Under the pieces are notes generated by a model. The model worked only from the letters and a program-made list of their open reading frames with translations. It did no database searches and had not been told where the DNA came from. A stretch of DNA of 56,127 bases from an uncultured Pseudomonadota bacterium (GTDB lineage Bacteria > Pseudomonadota > Gammaproteobacteria > Steroidobacterales > Steroidobacteraceae), in contig CAISDJ010000100.1 in NCBI GenBank assembly GCA_903884105.1, positions 1 to 56,127 of the forward strand, written 5' to 3'. The translations under genes and the position numbers were made by a program. Positions 19,191-29,056 of the stretch are shown here, piece after piece (position 1 is the stretch's first letter; every line of letters starts with the position of its first letter).

Positions 19191-20339
19191 TCATTTCCAT
19201 CGCGTCCCCCGCAGGATTGACGCGTCGATCTTGCGGGCGTCCGTGCAGCCGGACAGCGCCATGCTGACCTCGAGTTCCTTGCGCAGGATCTCAAGTGCCT
19301 GCACCACGCCGGATTCGCCCCCCGCTGCGAGCGCATACAGGAACGCCTTTCCGATGAGGCAGCCGTGCGCACCGAGCGCAAGCGCTTTCAAGACATCCTG
19401 GCCGCTCTGGACGCCGCCATCGAAGAGCACCTCGCAGCGACCCTCCACGGCCTCCACGACTTCAGGCAACACCGAGATCGTCGACGGTGCGCTGTCGAGC
19501 TGTCGCCCGCCATGGTTCGACACCACTAGCGCATCGACGCCGTGCTCCGCAGCGAGGCGCGCGTCCTCGGCGTCGAGCACGCCCTTGACGATCAGCTTGC
19601 CGGGCCAACGTGCCCGCACCCATTCAAGGTCTGCCCATGTAATGGAAGGATCGAACTGCGTCGCGATCCACTGGGACAGCGTCAACAGCCCACCTGTGTC
19701 CGGCATCCGCGCCACCAGGTTGCCGAACGTGCGACGCTTGCCGAACAGGACACCCATCGCCCATGCAGGCTTGATCGCGATATCGAGCGCGTTGCGCAGC
19801 GTCAGGCGCGGCGGAATGCTGAGGCCGTTCTTCGCGTCACGCCGCCGGACACCCATCACTGTCAGGTCGAGCGTGAGCATCAACGCACTGCATCGGGCGG
19901 CAACCGCCCGGGCGATGAGCTCCTCGTTGAAGCTGCGGTCCTTCATCAGGTAGAGCTGGAACCAGAACGGCTTCGTGACCGCGCCGGCAACGTCCTCGAT
20001 CGAGCAGATCGACATCGTGCTCAACGTGAACGGCACGCCGACCCGCTGCGCTGCCCTCGCCCCGTGAATCTCGCCATTGCGGTGGAACAGTCCCGTCAGA
20101 CCCGTCGGCGCAATGGCCACCGGAAAACTCCAGGGCTCACCGAGCACCGTAGTGGCGAGCGACAGCTTCGACAGGTCGATCATCACGCGCTGCCGCAGTT
20201 CGAGTGCTTCGAGATCCGCGCGGTTGCGCCTCAGCGTGATCTCGTCGTACGAGCCGCGATCGGCGTAGTCGAAGATAGCTCGGGGCACGCGCTTTCTGGC
20301 GAGGTCCCGCAGATCCGCGATACTTGTGATCACAGCCAT
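19191..20339 (-). CDS. lldD: FMN-dependent alpha-hydroxy acid dehydrogenase (L-lactate dehydrogenase-like)
   Basis: This 382-residue flavoprotein belongs to the glycolate oxidase/LldD family, which oxidises 2-hydroxy acids to 2-oxo acids. Support includes the YADRGSYDEITLRRN opening, FPVAIAPTGLTGLFHRNGE, QLYLMKDR, the catalytic His in SNHGGRQLDSAPS, and the FMN phosphate site DGGVQSGQDVLKALALGA. The ATG at 20339 has GGGGAAG just upstream; the frame stays open to 20387. Substrate could be L-lactate or another hydroxy acid; the symbol is by family resemblance. It lies 51 bases after glk on the same strand. Confidence 0.88.
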   Translation of the reverse strand: MAVITSIADLRDLARKRVPRAIFDYADRGSYDEITLRRNRADLEALELRQRVMIDLSKLSLATTVLGEPWSFPVAIAPTGLTGLFHRNGEIHGARAAQRVGVPFTLSTMSICSIEDVAGAVTKPFWFQLYLMKDRSFNEELIARAVAARCSALMLTLDLTVMGVRRRDAKNGLSIPPRLTLRNALDIAIKPAWAMGVLFGKRRTFGNLVARMPDTGGLLTLSQWIATQFDPSITWADLEWVRARWPGKLIVKGVLDAEDARLAAEHGVDALVVSNHGGRQLDSAPSTISVLPEVVEAVEGRCEVLFDGGVQSGQDVLKALALGAHGCLIGKAFLYALAAGGESGVVQALEILRKELEVSMALSGCTDARKIDASILRGTRWK

Positions 20340-20390
20340 TTGACTTCCCCAACAAGCGCCGTACCCGCAATATCCATGCGCTGGCACCGC

Positions 20391-21365
20391 TCATTCGTCG
20401 AGCGAATGCGCGGCCCCGATGAGTGCGGCATCCGCCGAGTGGAGCAGCCACGTCGGAATGGCTTCGTTGTAGCTCGCGAAGCGCCCCTTGTCGGAAAATC
20501 GCTGGCGAAATGCCGAGGCCACCAGCAAGTCAGCCAGCTTCCCGGCGACTCCGCCTGCGATGTAGACGCCTCCCCGGGCACCCAGCGCCAGCGCAAAGTC
20601 ACCCGCGACGGCTCCCAGGATGGCGCAGAAGCGACTGGTAGCCCTCAGGCAAGAACTGTCGCCCGCTCGAGCACGCTCAGTGATCTCGGCCGGCGTCAAC
20701 GGTTCAGGCACCCGCCCGGCGATGGTTTCAAGCGCGCGGTGCAGCGCAGCCAATCCCGGACCGGACAATACACGCTCCACGGAAACCCGCCCATGTTCCC
20801 TTCTGAGCAACTTCAGGATCTCGATTTCCTCGTCGTCGGCGGGCGCGAACGCGATATGCCCCCCTTCGGTCGTGGCTACGACGTGCTTCCTGCCTTCGCG
20901 AACCAGTGCTGCGACACCGAAGCCGGTTCCCGGACCCAAGACCAGACATGTTGCACCCGCGGGCGAGTCGCGCGATGCGCCCAGAACGGTGAGGTCGGCC
21001 GCAGCAAAGCAAGGGATGGCAATTGCCAAGGCGGCAAAATCATTGACGAGGCAGGCCTGTTCGAAGCCGGCCGAGCGCAAATCACGCTCTGACAACCGCC
21101 AGCCGTTATTGGTCATCCGAATGGTGCCATCGAGAACGGGACCGGCCACCGCCAGAGATACGCGCGCTGGGCGAGACGATACCCCGAGATCAGCAAGGTA
21201 GGCCTCAATAGCATCTTCCGCACACGGAAAGTCTGCACAGAGGTAAGCACGGCGATGCTCGATTCGCCCAGCTGCAAAGAACGCAAAGCGCGCGTTGGTC
21301 CCGCCGATATCGCCGACGAGGGTGCTGGATGCCAACGTCAACGCTTCAGTTGTGCCCGTACTCAT
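20391..21365 (-). CDS. glk: Glucokinase
   Basis: This 324-residue ROK-unrelated, E. coli-type glucokinase phosphorylates glucose with ATP. It has the phosphate-1 motif VGDIGGTNARFAF, LVNDFAALA, the ATP/hinge segment VLGPGTGFG and the catalytic-site TTEGGHIAF. I chose ATG 21365 (AGGA about nine bases upstream); the frame is open to 21410. It lies between kdsB and the lldD-like gene on the minus strand. Confidence 0.93.
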   Translation of the reverse strand: MSTGTTEALTLASSTLVGDIGGTNARFAFFAAGRIEHRRAYLCADFPCAEDAIEAYLADLGVSSRPARVSLAVAGPVLDGTIRMTNNGWRLSERDLRSAGFEQACLVNDFAALAIAIPCFAAADLTVLGASRDSPAGATCLVLGPGTGFGVAALVREGRKHVVATTEGGHIAFAPADDEEIEILKLLRREHGRVSVERVLSGPGLAALHRALETIAGRVPEPLTPAEITERARAGDSSCLRATSRFCAILGAVAGDFALALGARGGVYIAGGVAGKLADLLVASAFRQRFSDKGRFASYNEAIPTWLLHSADAALIGAAHSLDE

Positions 21366-21434
21366 AGCCCATGATCCTGTTCGCCAACGGGGTCGCATCG
21401 ATGCCAACACGGCGGGTTCTGCCCAACGACCAAT

Positions 21435-22199
21435 TCAGGTCTTTGCATACATACCGCGCAGCCGCTCGATATCCTCGGCGGTATCGATGCCGATACCAGG
21501 CGACTGCTGCGCCACGCCGACCGCGATCCGCATGCCCGCCTCGAGTGCGCGCAGCTGCTCGAGCTTCTCCTTCGCTTCGAGCGTACTGACGGTCAAGGCC
21601 GTCATGCGCAGCAATGCATCGACACGATAGGCATAGATCCCAAGATGTCTGAATGCGCCGGCGAATGCGGCATCCGACCCGGCCTCGACATCGCGCCCAT
21701 GCGGAATCGGGGCCCGACTGAAATACAGCGCCGCACCGTCCCGGGCGCGCACGACCTTCACGATATTCGGATTGCGGAATTCCTCAAGGCTCGTGACGGG
21801 AGTACACAGCGTAGCGAGATCGGCGCGCGGATCCGCGGCAAGCAGTGTCGCCACCTGGTCGATCAATGCGGGAGGAATCTGCGGCTCATCGCCCTGCACG
21901 TTCACTACTACGGTGTCGCCGCTCCAGCCACGCGACTGCGCGACTTCCGCGATCCGGTCCGTCCCTGAAGCGTGATCCGCGCGGGTCATCACGGCCATCA
22001 TTTGTTGTCCGCCGCGAGGGTCCTTGACCACCGACGCAATGCGCACATCGTCCGTCGCGACAACGACCTCCTCCGCGTGGCTCCGGGAGGCCTGCTCGAC
22101 GACCCACTGGATCATCGGCTTGCCACCGATGTCGAGCAGCGGCTTCGCCGGCAGCCGGGTCGAGCCGTAACGTGCAGGAATGACGACTTTGAATGACAT
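21435..22199 (-). CDS. kdsB: 3-deoxy-manno-octulosonate cytidylyltransferase
   Basis: KdsB activates Kdo with CTP for addition to lipid A. The 254-residue protein starts MSFKVVIPARYGSTRLPAKPL, the nucleotidyltransferase motif, and contains VNVQGDEP and KHLG-like FRHLGIYAYR. It follows ycaR by 23 bases in the conserved msbA-lpxK-ycaR-kdsB run. Confidence 0.97.
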   Translation of the reverse strand: MSFKVVIPARYGSTRLPAKPLLDIGGKPMIQWVVEQASRSHAEEVVVATDDVRIASVVKDPRGGQQMMAVMTRADHASGTDRIAEVAQSRGWSGDTVVVNVQGDEPQIPPALIDQVATLLAADPRADLATLCTPVTSLEEFRNPNIVKVVRARDGAALYFSRAPIPHGRDVEAGSDAAFAGAFRHLGIYAYRVDALLRMTALTVSTLEAKEKLEQLRALEAGMRIAVGVAQQSPGIGIDTAEDIERLRGMYAKT

Positions 22200-22222
22200 C
22201 GGTCGGCCTTGCGGGAAGCGCG

Positions 22223-22411
22223 CTATTCCTTGAGCGCCGGATCGTCGCTGGTCAGCAGCTTCGCCTCGTCCTCAAGCATGATCGGGATGCCGTCGCGAAT
22301 CGGGAACGCGAGACGGTCCGCGCGGCAGACCAGTTGCTGGCGGGACTTGAGATAACGCAGCGGCCCCTTGCATAGCGGGCACACGAGAATGTCGAGCAGT
22401 CTTGAATCCAT
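22223..22411 (-). CDS. ycaR: Trm112-like YcaR family protein
   Basis: The 62-residue product [20 protein letters not shown] is a Trm112/UPF0434 protein. It carries CPLC and a later single Cys in [19 protein letters not shown]. Its role is not settled; it always accompanies lpxK and kdsB. The longer open frame to 22576 is a shadow inside lpxK, and the ATG at 22411 matches the family start. Confidence 0.95.
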   Translation of the reverse strand: MDSRLLDILVCPLCKGPLRYLKSRQQLVCRADRLAFPIRDGIPIMLEDEAKLLTSDDPALKE

Positions 22412-22448
22412 GGGTGCGTGACGATCAGTCGGACTACGGGACGGTAAA

Positions 22449-23504
22449 CTAGTGAAGCTCCGCTGCCAGCCGGGCAGCAATACGATTCTCGACAACAGCC
22501 AGCAGCTTCGACGCTTGCACGGCCTCCAGCTCCGCGCGGGCGGCGACCACCCAGAGCCTCGGGTCATCGATGCCACGGCACTTGACGGCGTCCTTGCCCG
22601 TCATCAGCACCGGCAGCGAATCGCCGAACTCGAAGGTCTTGGGCATGATCGTCGCGTGGTCCGGCAACGGATGCGGAATCACGCCCAGCCCTTGCGCCCG
22701 CAGCGTAGCAAAAAAGCCCTCGGGAAAGCCTATTCCGGCTACGGCATGGACCGATTGTCCCGCAAAGGCCGCAAGGGGGCGCTCTTCACCGGAGCGTAAC
22801 GAGCGCACTCCGGTCGGCAACACCGCAAAGGAGGCCATCGATTCCACGCCGGCGATGATGCGCGTGGTCACCGGAATCGCCAGCGCCGGATCGGGTGCCC
22901 TCAAGACCACGGCGTCGACCTTCGCCAGCCGTGCTGCCGATTCGCGCAGTGGCCCCGCGGGGAGCAGGCGTCCGTTGCCAAGGCCACGCACCGCGTCGAC
23001 CACGACCAACTCGCAATCGCGTGCCAGTCGATAGTGCTGCAACCCATCGTCGCAGACGACCACGTCGGCCCCTCGTTCGATCGCACGCCGCGCGGCCGCC
23101 ACCCGATCCGGGCCCGCCACCACGATGCCGCCCGATTCGGTCGCGAGCAGCACCGCCTCGTCGCCGACCTCAAGCGGATCGCTGTCGGCACTCACGTCGC
23201 GGGGCCAGCTGGTCGACGCCCCGCCATACCCTCGCAGCACGATGCCAGGCACGTAGCCCTTCGCCCGCAACTGCGCAGCGAGCCACAGCGTGAAGGGCGT
23301 CTTGCCCGTGCCGCCTACGGTGAGATTGCCGACGACGATAACAGGCCGCGAGACCGATTCCGCACGCAGCAGGCGAACCCGGAACGCGAACCGACGCAGC
23401 GCGACGACGGCACCGAAGAGCCAGGACAGCGGCATCAGCAGCAGCGTCAGCAGGTTGAACGAACGCCGGTACCAGAGGGACTGAATGTAGGAAGCGGCGC
23501 TCAT
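22449..23504 (-). CDS. lpxK: Tetraacyldisaccharide 4'-kinase
   Basis: LpxK adds the 4'-phosphate to the lipid A precursor at the inner membrane. The 351-residue protein has an N-terminal membrane segment ([20 protein letters not shown]), the Walker A-like [17 protein letters not shown], and the catalytic-site region [19 protein letters not shown]. It sits 44 bases downstream of msbA. Confidence 0.97.
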   Translation of the reverse strand: MSAASYIQSLWYRRSFNLLTLLLMPLSWLFGAVVALRRFAFRVRLLRAESVSRPVIVVGNLTVGGTGKTPFTLWLAAQLRAKGYVPGIVLRGYGGASTSWPRDVSADSDPLEVGDEAVLLATESGGIVVAGPDRVAAARRAIERGADVVVCDDGLQHYRLARDCELVVVDAVRGLGNGRLLPAGPLRESAARLAKVDAVVLRAPDPALAIPVTTRIIAGVESMASFAVLPTGVRSLRSGEERPLAAFAGQSVHAVAGIGFPEGFFATLRAQGLGVIPHPLPDHATIMPKTFEFGDSLPVLMTGKDAVKCRGIDDPRLWVVAARAELEAVQASKLLAVVENRIAARLAAELH

Positions 23505-23548
23505 GCCGGCAGGTTCAGGCGAGGACGCTGCGGAACGTTCGTTGCGGT

Positions 23549-25306
23549 CTATTCATTGAACTGCAGGCGGTGCAGCGACGCATAGTGACCGTCTTTGGCC
23601 AACAGTTCCGCATGCGTTCCGCTCTCGGCCACGCGGCCGCCGTCCATGACGACGATGCGGTCTGCCTTCTCGATGGTGGACAGGCGGTGCGCGATCACGA
23701 GCGTGGTGCGCCCCTGCATCAGCCCTTCGAGCGCCGTCTGGATGACGCGCTCCGACTCGGTATCGAGCGCGGAGGTCGCCTCGTCGAGGATGAGGATGGG
23801 CGCGTCCTTGAGCAGCGCGCGCGCGATCGCGATCCGCTGGCGTTGTCCGCCCGAGAACAGCACGCCGCGGTCGCCCACGACGGTATCGAGGCCGTTCGGC
23901 AACTCCCGCACGAACTCGAGCACATGCGCGGCCTGGGCAGCGGCCTCGACCTGGGCAGGAGTCGCCTCGCGACCAAACGCGATATTGGCGCGGATGGTGT
24001 CATTGAACAGCACGACATCCTGACTGACGAGTGCAATCTGGTCGCGCAAGGAAGCGAGGTCATAGTCGCGGACGTCGACACCATCGACACGTATGCTGCC
24101 CCGCGTCGCGTCGTAGAAGCGCGGCAGCAGGCTCATCAGCGTGGACTTGCCGCTGCCGGAGCGGCCGACGATCGCCAGCATCTCGCCGGCGGCCACACGG
24201 ATCGACACGTCCTTGAGGACGCCCGTCTCGGCCGAGGCATACGCAAACGTGATGTCGTCGAACTCGATGTCGCCGCGGACGCGAGTGCACTTGAGTGCCC
24301 CGCCCTGCGGCTCGGCGGGCTCGTCGATCAGCTCGAAGATGCTCTCTGCGGCCGCGATGCCTTGCTGGATGGGGCCGGCGACGTTCACCAGGCTGCGCAG
24401 CGGTTGCGCAATCTGCACTAGCGCCACCAGGAACGCGAGCAGGTCTCCCATCGAGGTCCGGCCGCTGATGGCGTCCGAGATGGCGATCGACAGCACGAAC
24501 GCCGAACCGATCGCCGTGACCATCTGCACCACGGGATTCGACATCCCCCGGGTCAGTATGAGCCGCATGTTCGACCGTCGGTTGTGCTCGTTGACGTCCC
24601 CGAACTGCGTGGCCTGGTAGCCTTGCGCGTTGTAGACCTTGATGACGCGCGGTGCTTCCAGTGTTTCCTTGGCGACGCGCGTGATGTCGCCCATCGACTC
24701 CTGAATGCGGCGGCTGTAGCGGCGGAACCGCCGGTTGATGAACGTCACGAGCCACGCCATGACCGGCCCCATCGTGAGCGCGATCATCGCTAGGCGCGGG
24801 TTCAGCACGAAGAGCGCGATGACCGAGCCTACGATGGTGAGTCCTTCGCGGACGCCCGTCACGACCGAATCGGTCGCTGCCTGGCCGATCTGCTCGGTGT
24901 TGTACGTCAACCTCGACAGCAGTGCCGCGCTCGAATGGCGGTCGTACCAGGCGACGGGCAGGTGCATCGCCCGCATGAAGATCTGGTCGCGCAGGCGCTT
25001 GACGATGTGGCGCCCGACGTAGCCCATGCAGTAAGTCTGGGTGAAATCGCCCATGCCGCGCAGCAGGAACAGCAGGACGAGCGCAGCGGGCAACAGCACG
25101 ACGGTTTGCGGATCACGGTTCTGGAAGGTGCCGTCGCCGAAGAACTTCGCCACCAACGTGAAGCTCACCATGCTTGCGGAGAACAGGATCGCGCCCAGCA
25201 CACCGAGCGCGAACATCCCGCGGTGAGGACGGATGTAGCCGAGCAGGCGACGGTATGTAGCCCATCCGTCCGCCGTCCCCCGATCGGGCGAGGCCGACAC
25301 GCTCAT
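23549..25306 (-). CDS. msbA: Lipid A export ATP-binding/permease protein MsbA
   Basis: This 585-residue half-size ABC exporter flips lipid A-core across the inner membrane. Six membrane segments occupy roughly residues 25-320. The ATPase domain has Walker A GRSGSGKST, signature FSGGQRQR, Walker B ILILDEAT and switch His in VIAHRLST. It is located between exbD and lpxK, as is common outside the enterics. Confidence 0.96.
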   Translation of the reverse strand: MSVSASPDRGTADGWATYRRLLGYIRPHRGMFALGVLGAILFSASMVSFTLVAKFFGDGTFQNRDPQTVVLLPAALVLLFLLRGMGDFTQTYCMGYVGRHIVKRLRDQIFMRAMHLPVAWYDRHSSAALLSRLTYNTEQIGQAATDSVVTGVREGLTIVGSVIALFVLNPRLAMIALTMGPVMAWLVTFINRRFRRYSRRIQESMGDITRVAKETLEAPRVIKVYNAQGYQATQFGDVNEHNRRSNMRLILTRGMSNPVVQMVTAIGSAFVLSIAISDAISGRTSMGDLLAFLVALVQIAQPLRSLVNVAGPIQQGIAAAESIFELIDEPAEPQGGALKCTRVRGDIEFDDITFAYASAETGVLKDVSIRVAAGEMLAIVGRSGSGKSTLMSLLPRFYDATRGSIRVDGVDVRDYDLASLRDQIALVSQDVVLFNDTIRANIAFGREATPAQVEAAAQAAHVLEFVRELPNGLDTVVGDRGVLFSGGQRQRIAIARALLKDAPILILDEATSALDTESERVIQTALEGLMQGRTTLVIAHRLSTIEKADRIVVMDGGRVAESGTHAELLAKDGHYASLHRLQFNE

Positions 25307-25319
25307 GCGGTACCGACCG

Positions 25320-25769
25320 TCACGGCGCGGCTCCCTGCGCGCCTTCCGGCCCTTCGTTCATCGTCGCGATGTTGATGGTGCGGAAGCCGAGGCGGCCGAT
25401 GACGTCCATCGCGGTGACGACCGCCTGGTGCGTGGCCTGGCCATCGGCGCGGATCGTGACGGGCAGGTCGCGGGCGGAATCCACCACCTGGGTGATCGCC
25501 GCCGACAGCGTCTGGGCGCTGCTGTTGATCAGGCTGCGGTCGTTGACGCTATAGGCGCCCTGGCGGGTGATCGTGATCACGATGGGATCGCGCACCACCT
25601 GGCCCTGCTGCTGCACGCTCGCTTCTGGCAATTGCACCTGCACCCGCGCCTCGTCGACGAACGTGGTGGACGCCATGAAGAAGATCAGCAGGCACAGCAG
25701 CACGTCGATGAACGAAACCATCATGATCTCGGGCTCTTCGTCGCGATTCGAGTTCTTGCGCAGATTCAC
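25320..25769 (-). CDS. exbD: Biopolymer transport protein ExbD/TolR family
   Basis: This 149-residue inner-membrane protein has one transmembrane segment with the proton-carrying Asp in SFIDVLLCLLIFFMAST, followed by a periplasmic domain ending VIGRLGFRTINIAT. It partners the ExbB/TolQ protein encoded 6 bases upstream. Being in the lipid A operon, the pair may energise an envelope process rather than TonB; this is inference. Confidence 0.94.
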   Translation of the reverse strand: MNLRKNSNRDEEPEIMMVSFIDVLLCLLIFFMASTTFVDEARVQVQLPEASVQQQGQVVRDPIVITITRQGAYSVNDRSLINSSAQTLSAAITQVVDSARDLPVTIRADGQATHQAVVTAMDVIGRLGFRTINIATMNEGPEGAQGAAP

Positions 25770-25775
25770 GCCGGG

Positions 25776-26408
25776 CTATTCCTCGACAACCGCTTGCGGC
25801 GCAGCGGCATCGTCGTCGAGCGCATGCAGCAGCTTGACCGCTTCCACTTCCATGTCGACGACCAGTCCGTCCACGCGTCGACGCAGGAAGCGATAGCCGA
25901 TCAGCGCCGGGATGGCCACGATCAGGCCACCTGCGGTGGCGATCAGTGCCTCACCGATGCCGGCGGCCAGCGAAGCAGGATTGCCAACGCCGGCGCTGCT
26001 GATCGCATTGAAGGTCCGTACCATGCCGAAGACGGTACCGAGCAGGCCGAGCAGAGGCGAGATCGCGGCAATGGTGGCGAGCGCGTTCAGGTATCGCTCG
26101 AGCTCATGGATGACGTGGCGGCCCGAGTCCTCGATGGCCTCCTTGATCAGCGACCGTTCACGATGCCGGTTGGCAAGCCCTGCAGCCAGGATCTTGCCGA
26201 GCGGCGAGTTCTGCCGGAGCGCGACAATGTGCTTTTCCTGGATCTGCCGCGACTCAACCCAGCGCCACACCTTTTCGGCGAGCTCCGGGGGCACGACGCG
26301 CGATTTCTGCAAGGACCAGAGACGCTCGAGAATGATCGCCGCGGCAATGATCGAGCAGAGGATGAGCGGCACCATCATGAGGCCGCCGGACTTGACGATT
26401 TCGAACAT
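25776..26408 (-). CDS. exbB: MotA/TolQ/ExbB proton channel family protein
   Basis: The 210-residue protein has three membrane segments: MMVPLILCSIIAAAIILERLW at the N-terminus and the conserved pair around ISPLLGLLGTVFGMVRTF and LIATAGGLIVAIPALIGY. With ExbD it forms a proton-driven motor. I chose ATG 26408. The frame runs to 26627 but that part translates the R1 repeat (TDHRPPTTDHR), so it is not real protein. Confidence 0.94.
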   Translation of the reverse strand: MFEIVKSGGLMMVPLILCSIIAAAIILERLWSLQKSRVVPPELAEKVWRWVESRQIQEKHIVALRQNSPLGKILAAGLANRHRERSLIKEAIEDSGRHVIHELERYLNALATIAAISPLLGLLGTVFGMVRTFNAISSAGVGNPASLAAGIGEALIATAGGLIVAIPALIGYRFLRRRVDGLVVDMEVEAVKLLHALDDDAAAPQAVVEE

Positions 26409-26486
26409 GGATTCGCTTGGCTTTCTGGTCGTTGCGACGGAATGCTGTCCGGTGCGCATAGTAGCAGGAAGGGGAAAGGGGAATGA

Positions 26487-26710
26487 GGGGATAGGGGTCG
26501 GTGATCGGTGGTCGGTGGTCGGTGGTCGGTGGTCGGTGAAGAGACAGGGACCGATTGCCGAGAGCGGATTCTGCAGAGGGGATGGCGGGAACAAGCTGCC
26601 TGGATTCAGTTCTTCAGGCAACAGCACGGTGCGGCATGGACATCTTTTCCTCCTACCCCCCCTCCTTGGGTCCGCTCTTCACCGACCACCGACCACCAAC
26701 CACTATCCCC
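26487..26710. repeat. R1 inverted repeat, copy 1 (between comEC and exbB)
   Basis: The left arm (26487-26543) is GGGGATAG followed by tandem GGTCGGT heptamers and GTGAAGAG; the right arm (26675-26710) is its inverse with three fewer heptamers. The interior holds AGAGCGGATTCTG and GATGGCGGGAACAAGC, shared with copy 3 at 33432. The outer box of the right arm, read on the minus strand, provides the comEC stop codon. It fills almost the whole comEC-exbB gap. Confidence 0.88.
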
Positions 26711-29018
26711 TGCCCTCCTTGTGATGCCAGTACCTGACGTACTGGCGCCGCCAGGCGACAGGCAGCACTACGCCGGTCGGCCCCACGAGCAGTTCGATCG
26801 CGCCTGACGACGCGGTATCGAGCGTCACTGCGCCGGAGTCACGCCAGCGGGCCACGACATCCGGCCGCGGAAATCCCCAGCGATTGCGATAGCCGGCCGA
26901 GAACACCACGTATCGGGCATGGACGGCATCCACGAGGGCCCGGGTCGACGACGTGCGGCTGCCGTGATGGGCCGCCACCACCACGGACGCCGGCCCGAGC
27001 AGGCCAGCCTCGACCAGACTCCGCTCGGCGTCGCGCTCGACATCGCCGAGCAGCAGCGCGTTGCCGCCGGCACCCGAAACCTTCAGCACGCATGAGGTGT
27101 TGTTGTCGCCCTGCAATCCAGGCCCCGCCGCTGGATGCAGGACCGCAAAGTCGACTCCATCCCAGCGCCAGCGCAGCCCCCGCTCGCATACACGCAAGAG
27201 GGTGCCCGGCAACCGGACGGAAGGCCCCGCCAGCACTTCGCCCACAGGCATAGCAGGCAATACCGACCTGAAGCCGCCAACGTGGTCCAGATCGCCGTGG
27301 CTCGCGACCACGGCGTCGAGACGGTGGACAGCGCGACCGTACAAATAGGGCAAGACGACCCGCTCTCCGGTATCGCTGCCGCTCTGGAATGCGGGACCGG
27401 CGTCGTACAGCAGCTGATGCGTGCGCGTCTCGACCGTCACGGCAAGGCCCTGGCCGACGTCGAGTACCGTCAATCGGAACGCACCCGGAGGCAACGGATC
27501 AGGTCGCCACAGCAGCGCAGGCAGGAAGAACAGGAAGCCGACCAGCCGCGTCGGTAAAAAACCGGGTGCAATGACGATGGCGGCACCGAGGCAGAGCAGC
27601 GCCTTGGCCCAAAGGGGCGGATCGGGGCTGTGCCAGACGGCGAGGTCGAGCGACGCGCAGTAGGCCAGTACGGGCCAGGCTGCCGTGAGCAACCCGTTCG
27701 CACCCGAGAGCAATACGGCGCCAAGTGGCGCCCAAACAAACAGTGCGGCCGATCCAATCAGCACGAGCGGCACCACCAGCAGCGTGAAAAACGGGATCGC
27801 CAGCAGGTTGACCAGGGGGGACACCAGCGAGACGTTGCCGAAGACCAGCACCGAGAGGGGCAGCAAGCCGATCGTGACGGCCCACTGGACCTTCAGGAAT
27901 TCACGCGTCTTGTCGGGCCAGCCTTGTGGTGCCGATGGCCGGACCCGGCCCGTCAGCAACACGAGAATCGCCCCGACTGCGCCGAACGACAGCCACGCCC
28001 CTACCGACAGCGGCGCCAGCGGGTCGATCAGCAGCACGCCGATCAGCGATAGCGCGAACCCTTGCGTGGCTTGCAGCTCGCGCCGCATGAATCGCGCGCC
28101 GCAATAGACGCAGATCATCAGCAGCGTGCGCTGTGCAGGGACGCCGAACCCCGCGAGCGCAGCGTAGGCCAGAGCCCCGAGCACGCATCCGATCGCGCGG
28201 CCGTCGACCGCACTGAACCGCCGGCGCTGCATGCCAGGCAACCGCGCAAGAACAGCCCCGAGGCCCGCGCTGAGCGCAGCCACCATGGCGATATGGAGCC
28301 CGGATATCGCGATCAGGTGACTGGTCCCGGTGGCAGCGAACACCCGCCACTGCTCGGCAGGCAGCTGCTGCCGCGCCCCCACCGCGAACCCCTGGATCAG
28401 CCCAAGCATCGGGCTCCCGCTCAAGACAGCAGCCAGCCGGTCCGCGATCACACCGCGCACCTCGAGCACGGCGTACGACCACGAAGGCCCGAAGAGACGA
28501 TGGTTGTCGCCATCATCCCGTACGTAGCCTGTTGCGCCGATGCCCTCACGGAACAGCTGTGCTTCGTAGTCATACCCGCCGGGATTCGCGTATCCGTGGC
28601 GGCGACGCAGCCGCACGGTGAGCTGCCAGCGCTCGCCTGGCTGCAAGTCGACCGCGGTGTCATACCACGTCAGTTCGATACGCCGGGGCAGCGAAGCGGT
28701 CGCCCTCTTTGGCCACGACGCAACGGCAAGCACAAACCGCGGTCCCGATGACGTGGCCTCCGGCAGCGATGCAATGTCGCCGACCACCTGAAGGTCCTCT
28801 CCCTCAAGGGCGGACGGCAGGTCATGCGCCAGCATGAACGCAGCCCAGCCCCACGCCCACGAAAGTCCTGCCACTGCGCAGATGACGATGTTCCACCGCA
28901 GGACGACTGCGAGCGCAAGCGCGACAACCAGCACCGCCCCGCACCAGGGCAAGGGCAACTCAGGCAATCCCTGCACGAGCGAGGCGCCGACCAGAAACGC
29001 AAACGAATTGGCAAACAT
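26703..29018 (-). CDS. comEC: DNA internalization-related competence protein ComEC/Rec2
   Basis: ComEC forms the inner-membrane channel that takes up single-stranded DNA. The 771-residue protein has the N-terminal DUF4131 region, a competence domain with many membrane segments (for example GTSHLIAISGLHIAMVAAL at about 228-246) and a C-terminal metallo-beta-lactamase-like domain with VVASHGDLDHVGGF and VAAHHGSRTSS. Presence next to type IV pilus genes in the same window fits natural transformation. The last residues KEGRG and the stop come from the R1 repeat, so the native C-terminus was probably altered. Confidence 0.95.
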   Translation of the reverse strand: MFANSFAFLVGASLVQGLPELPLPWCGAVLVVALALAVVLRWNIVICAVAGLSWAWGWAAFMLAHDLPSALEGEDLQVVGDIASLPEATSSGPRFVLAVASWPKRATASLPRRIELTWYDTAVDLQPGERWQLTVRLRRRHGYANPGGYDYEAQLFREGIGATGYVRDDGDNHRLFGPSWSYAVLEVRGVIADRLAAVLSGSPMLGLIQGFAVGARQQLPAEQWRVFAATGTSHLIAISGLHIAMVAALSAGLGAVLARLPGMQRRRFSAVDGRAIGCVLGALAYAALAGFGVPAQRTLLMICVYCGARFMRRELQATQGFALSLIGVLLIDPLAPLSVGAWLSFGAVGAILVLLTGRVRPSAPQGWPDKTREFLKVQWAVTIGLLPLSVLVFGNVSLVSPLVNLLAIPFFTLLVVPLVLIGSAALFVWAPLGAVLLSGANGLLTAAWPVLAYCASLDLAVWHSPDPPLWAKALLCLGAAIVIAPGFLPTRLVGFLFFLPALLWRPDPLPPGAFRLTVLDVGQGLAVTVETRTHQLLYDAGPAFQSGSDTGERVVLPYLYGRAVHRLDAVVASHGDLDHVGGFRSVLPAMPVGEVLAGPSVRLPGTLLRVCERGLRWRWDGVDFAVLHPAAGPGLQGDNNTSCVLKVSGAGGNALLLGDVERDAERSLVEAGLLGPASVVVAAHHGSRTSSTRALVDAVHARYVVFSAGYRNRWGFPRPDVVARWRDSGAVTLDTASSGAIELLVGPTGVVLPVAWRRQYVRYWHHKEGRG

Positions 29019-29056
29019 TCCCGCCGCCCCAAGGAACCTCTGCCGGAGGCTCCGTA

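Noticed and set aside
26487-26543. Tandem GGTCGGT units as a CRISPR array
   Set aside because: Units are 7 bases without spacers and have inverse arms; no cas genes.
26409-26627. N-terminal extension of ExbB reading TDHRPPTTDHR
   Set aside because: It is the R1 repeat translated; the family start MFEIVKSGG is at 26408.
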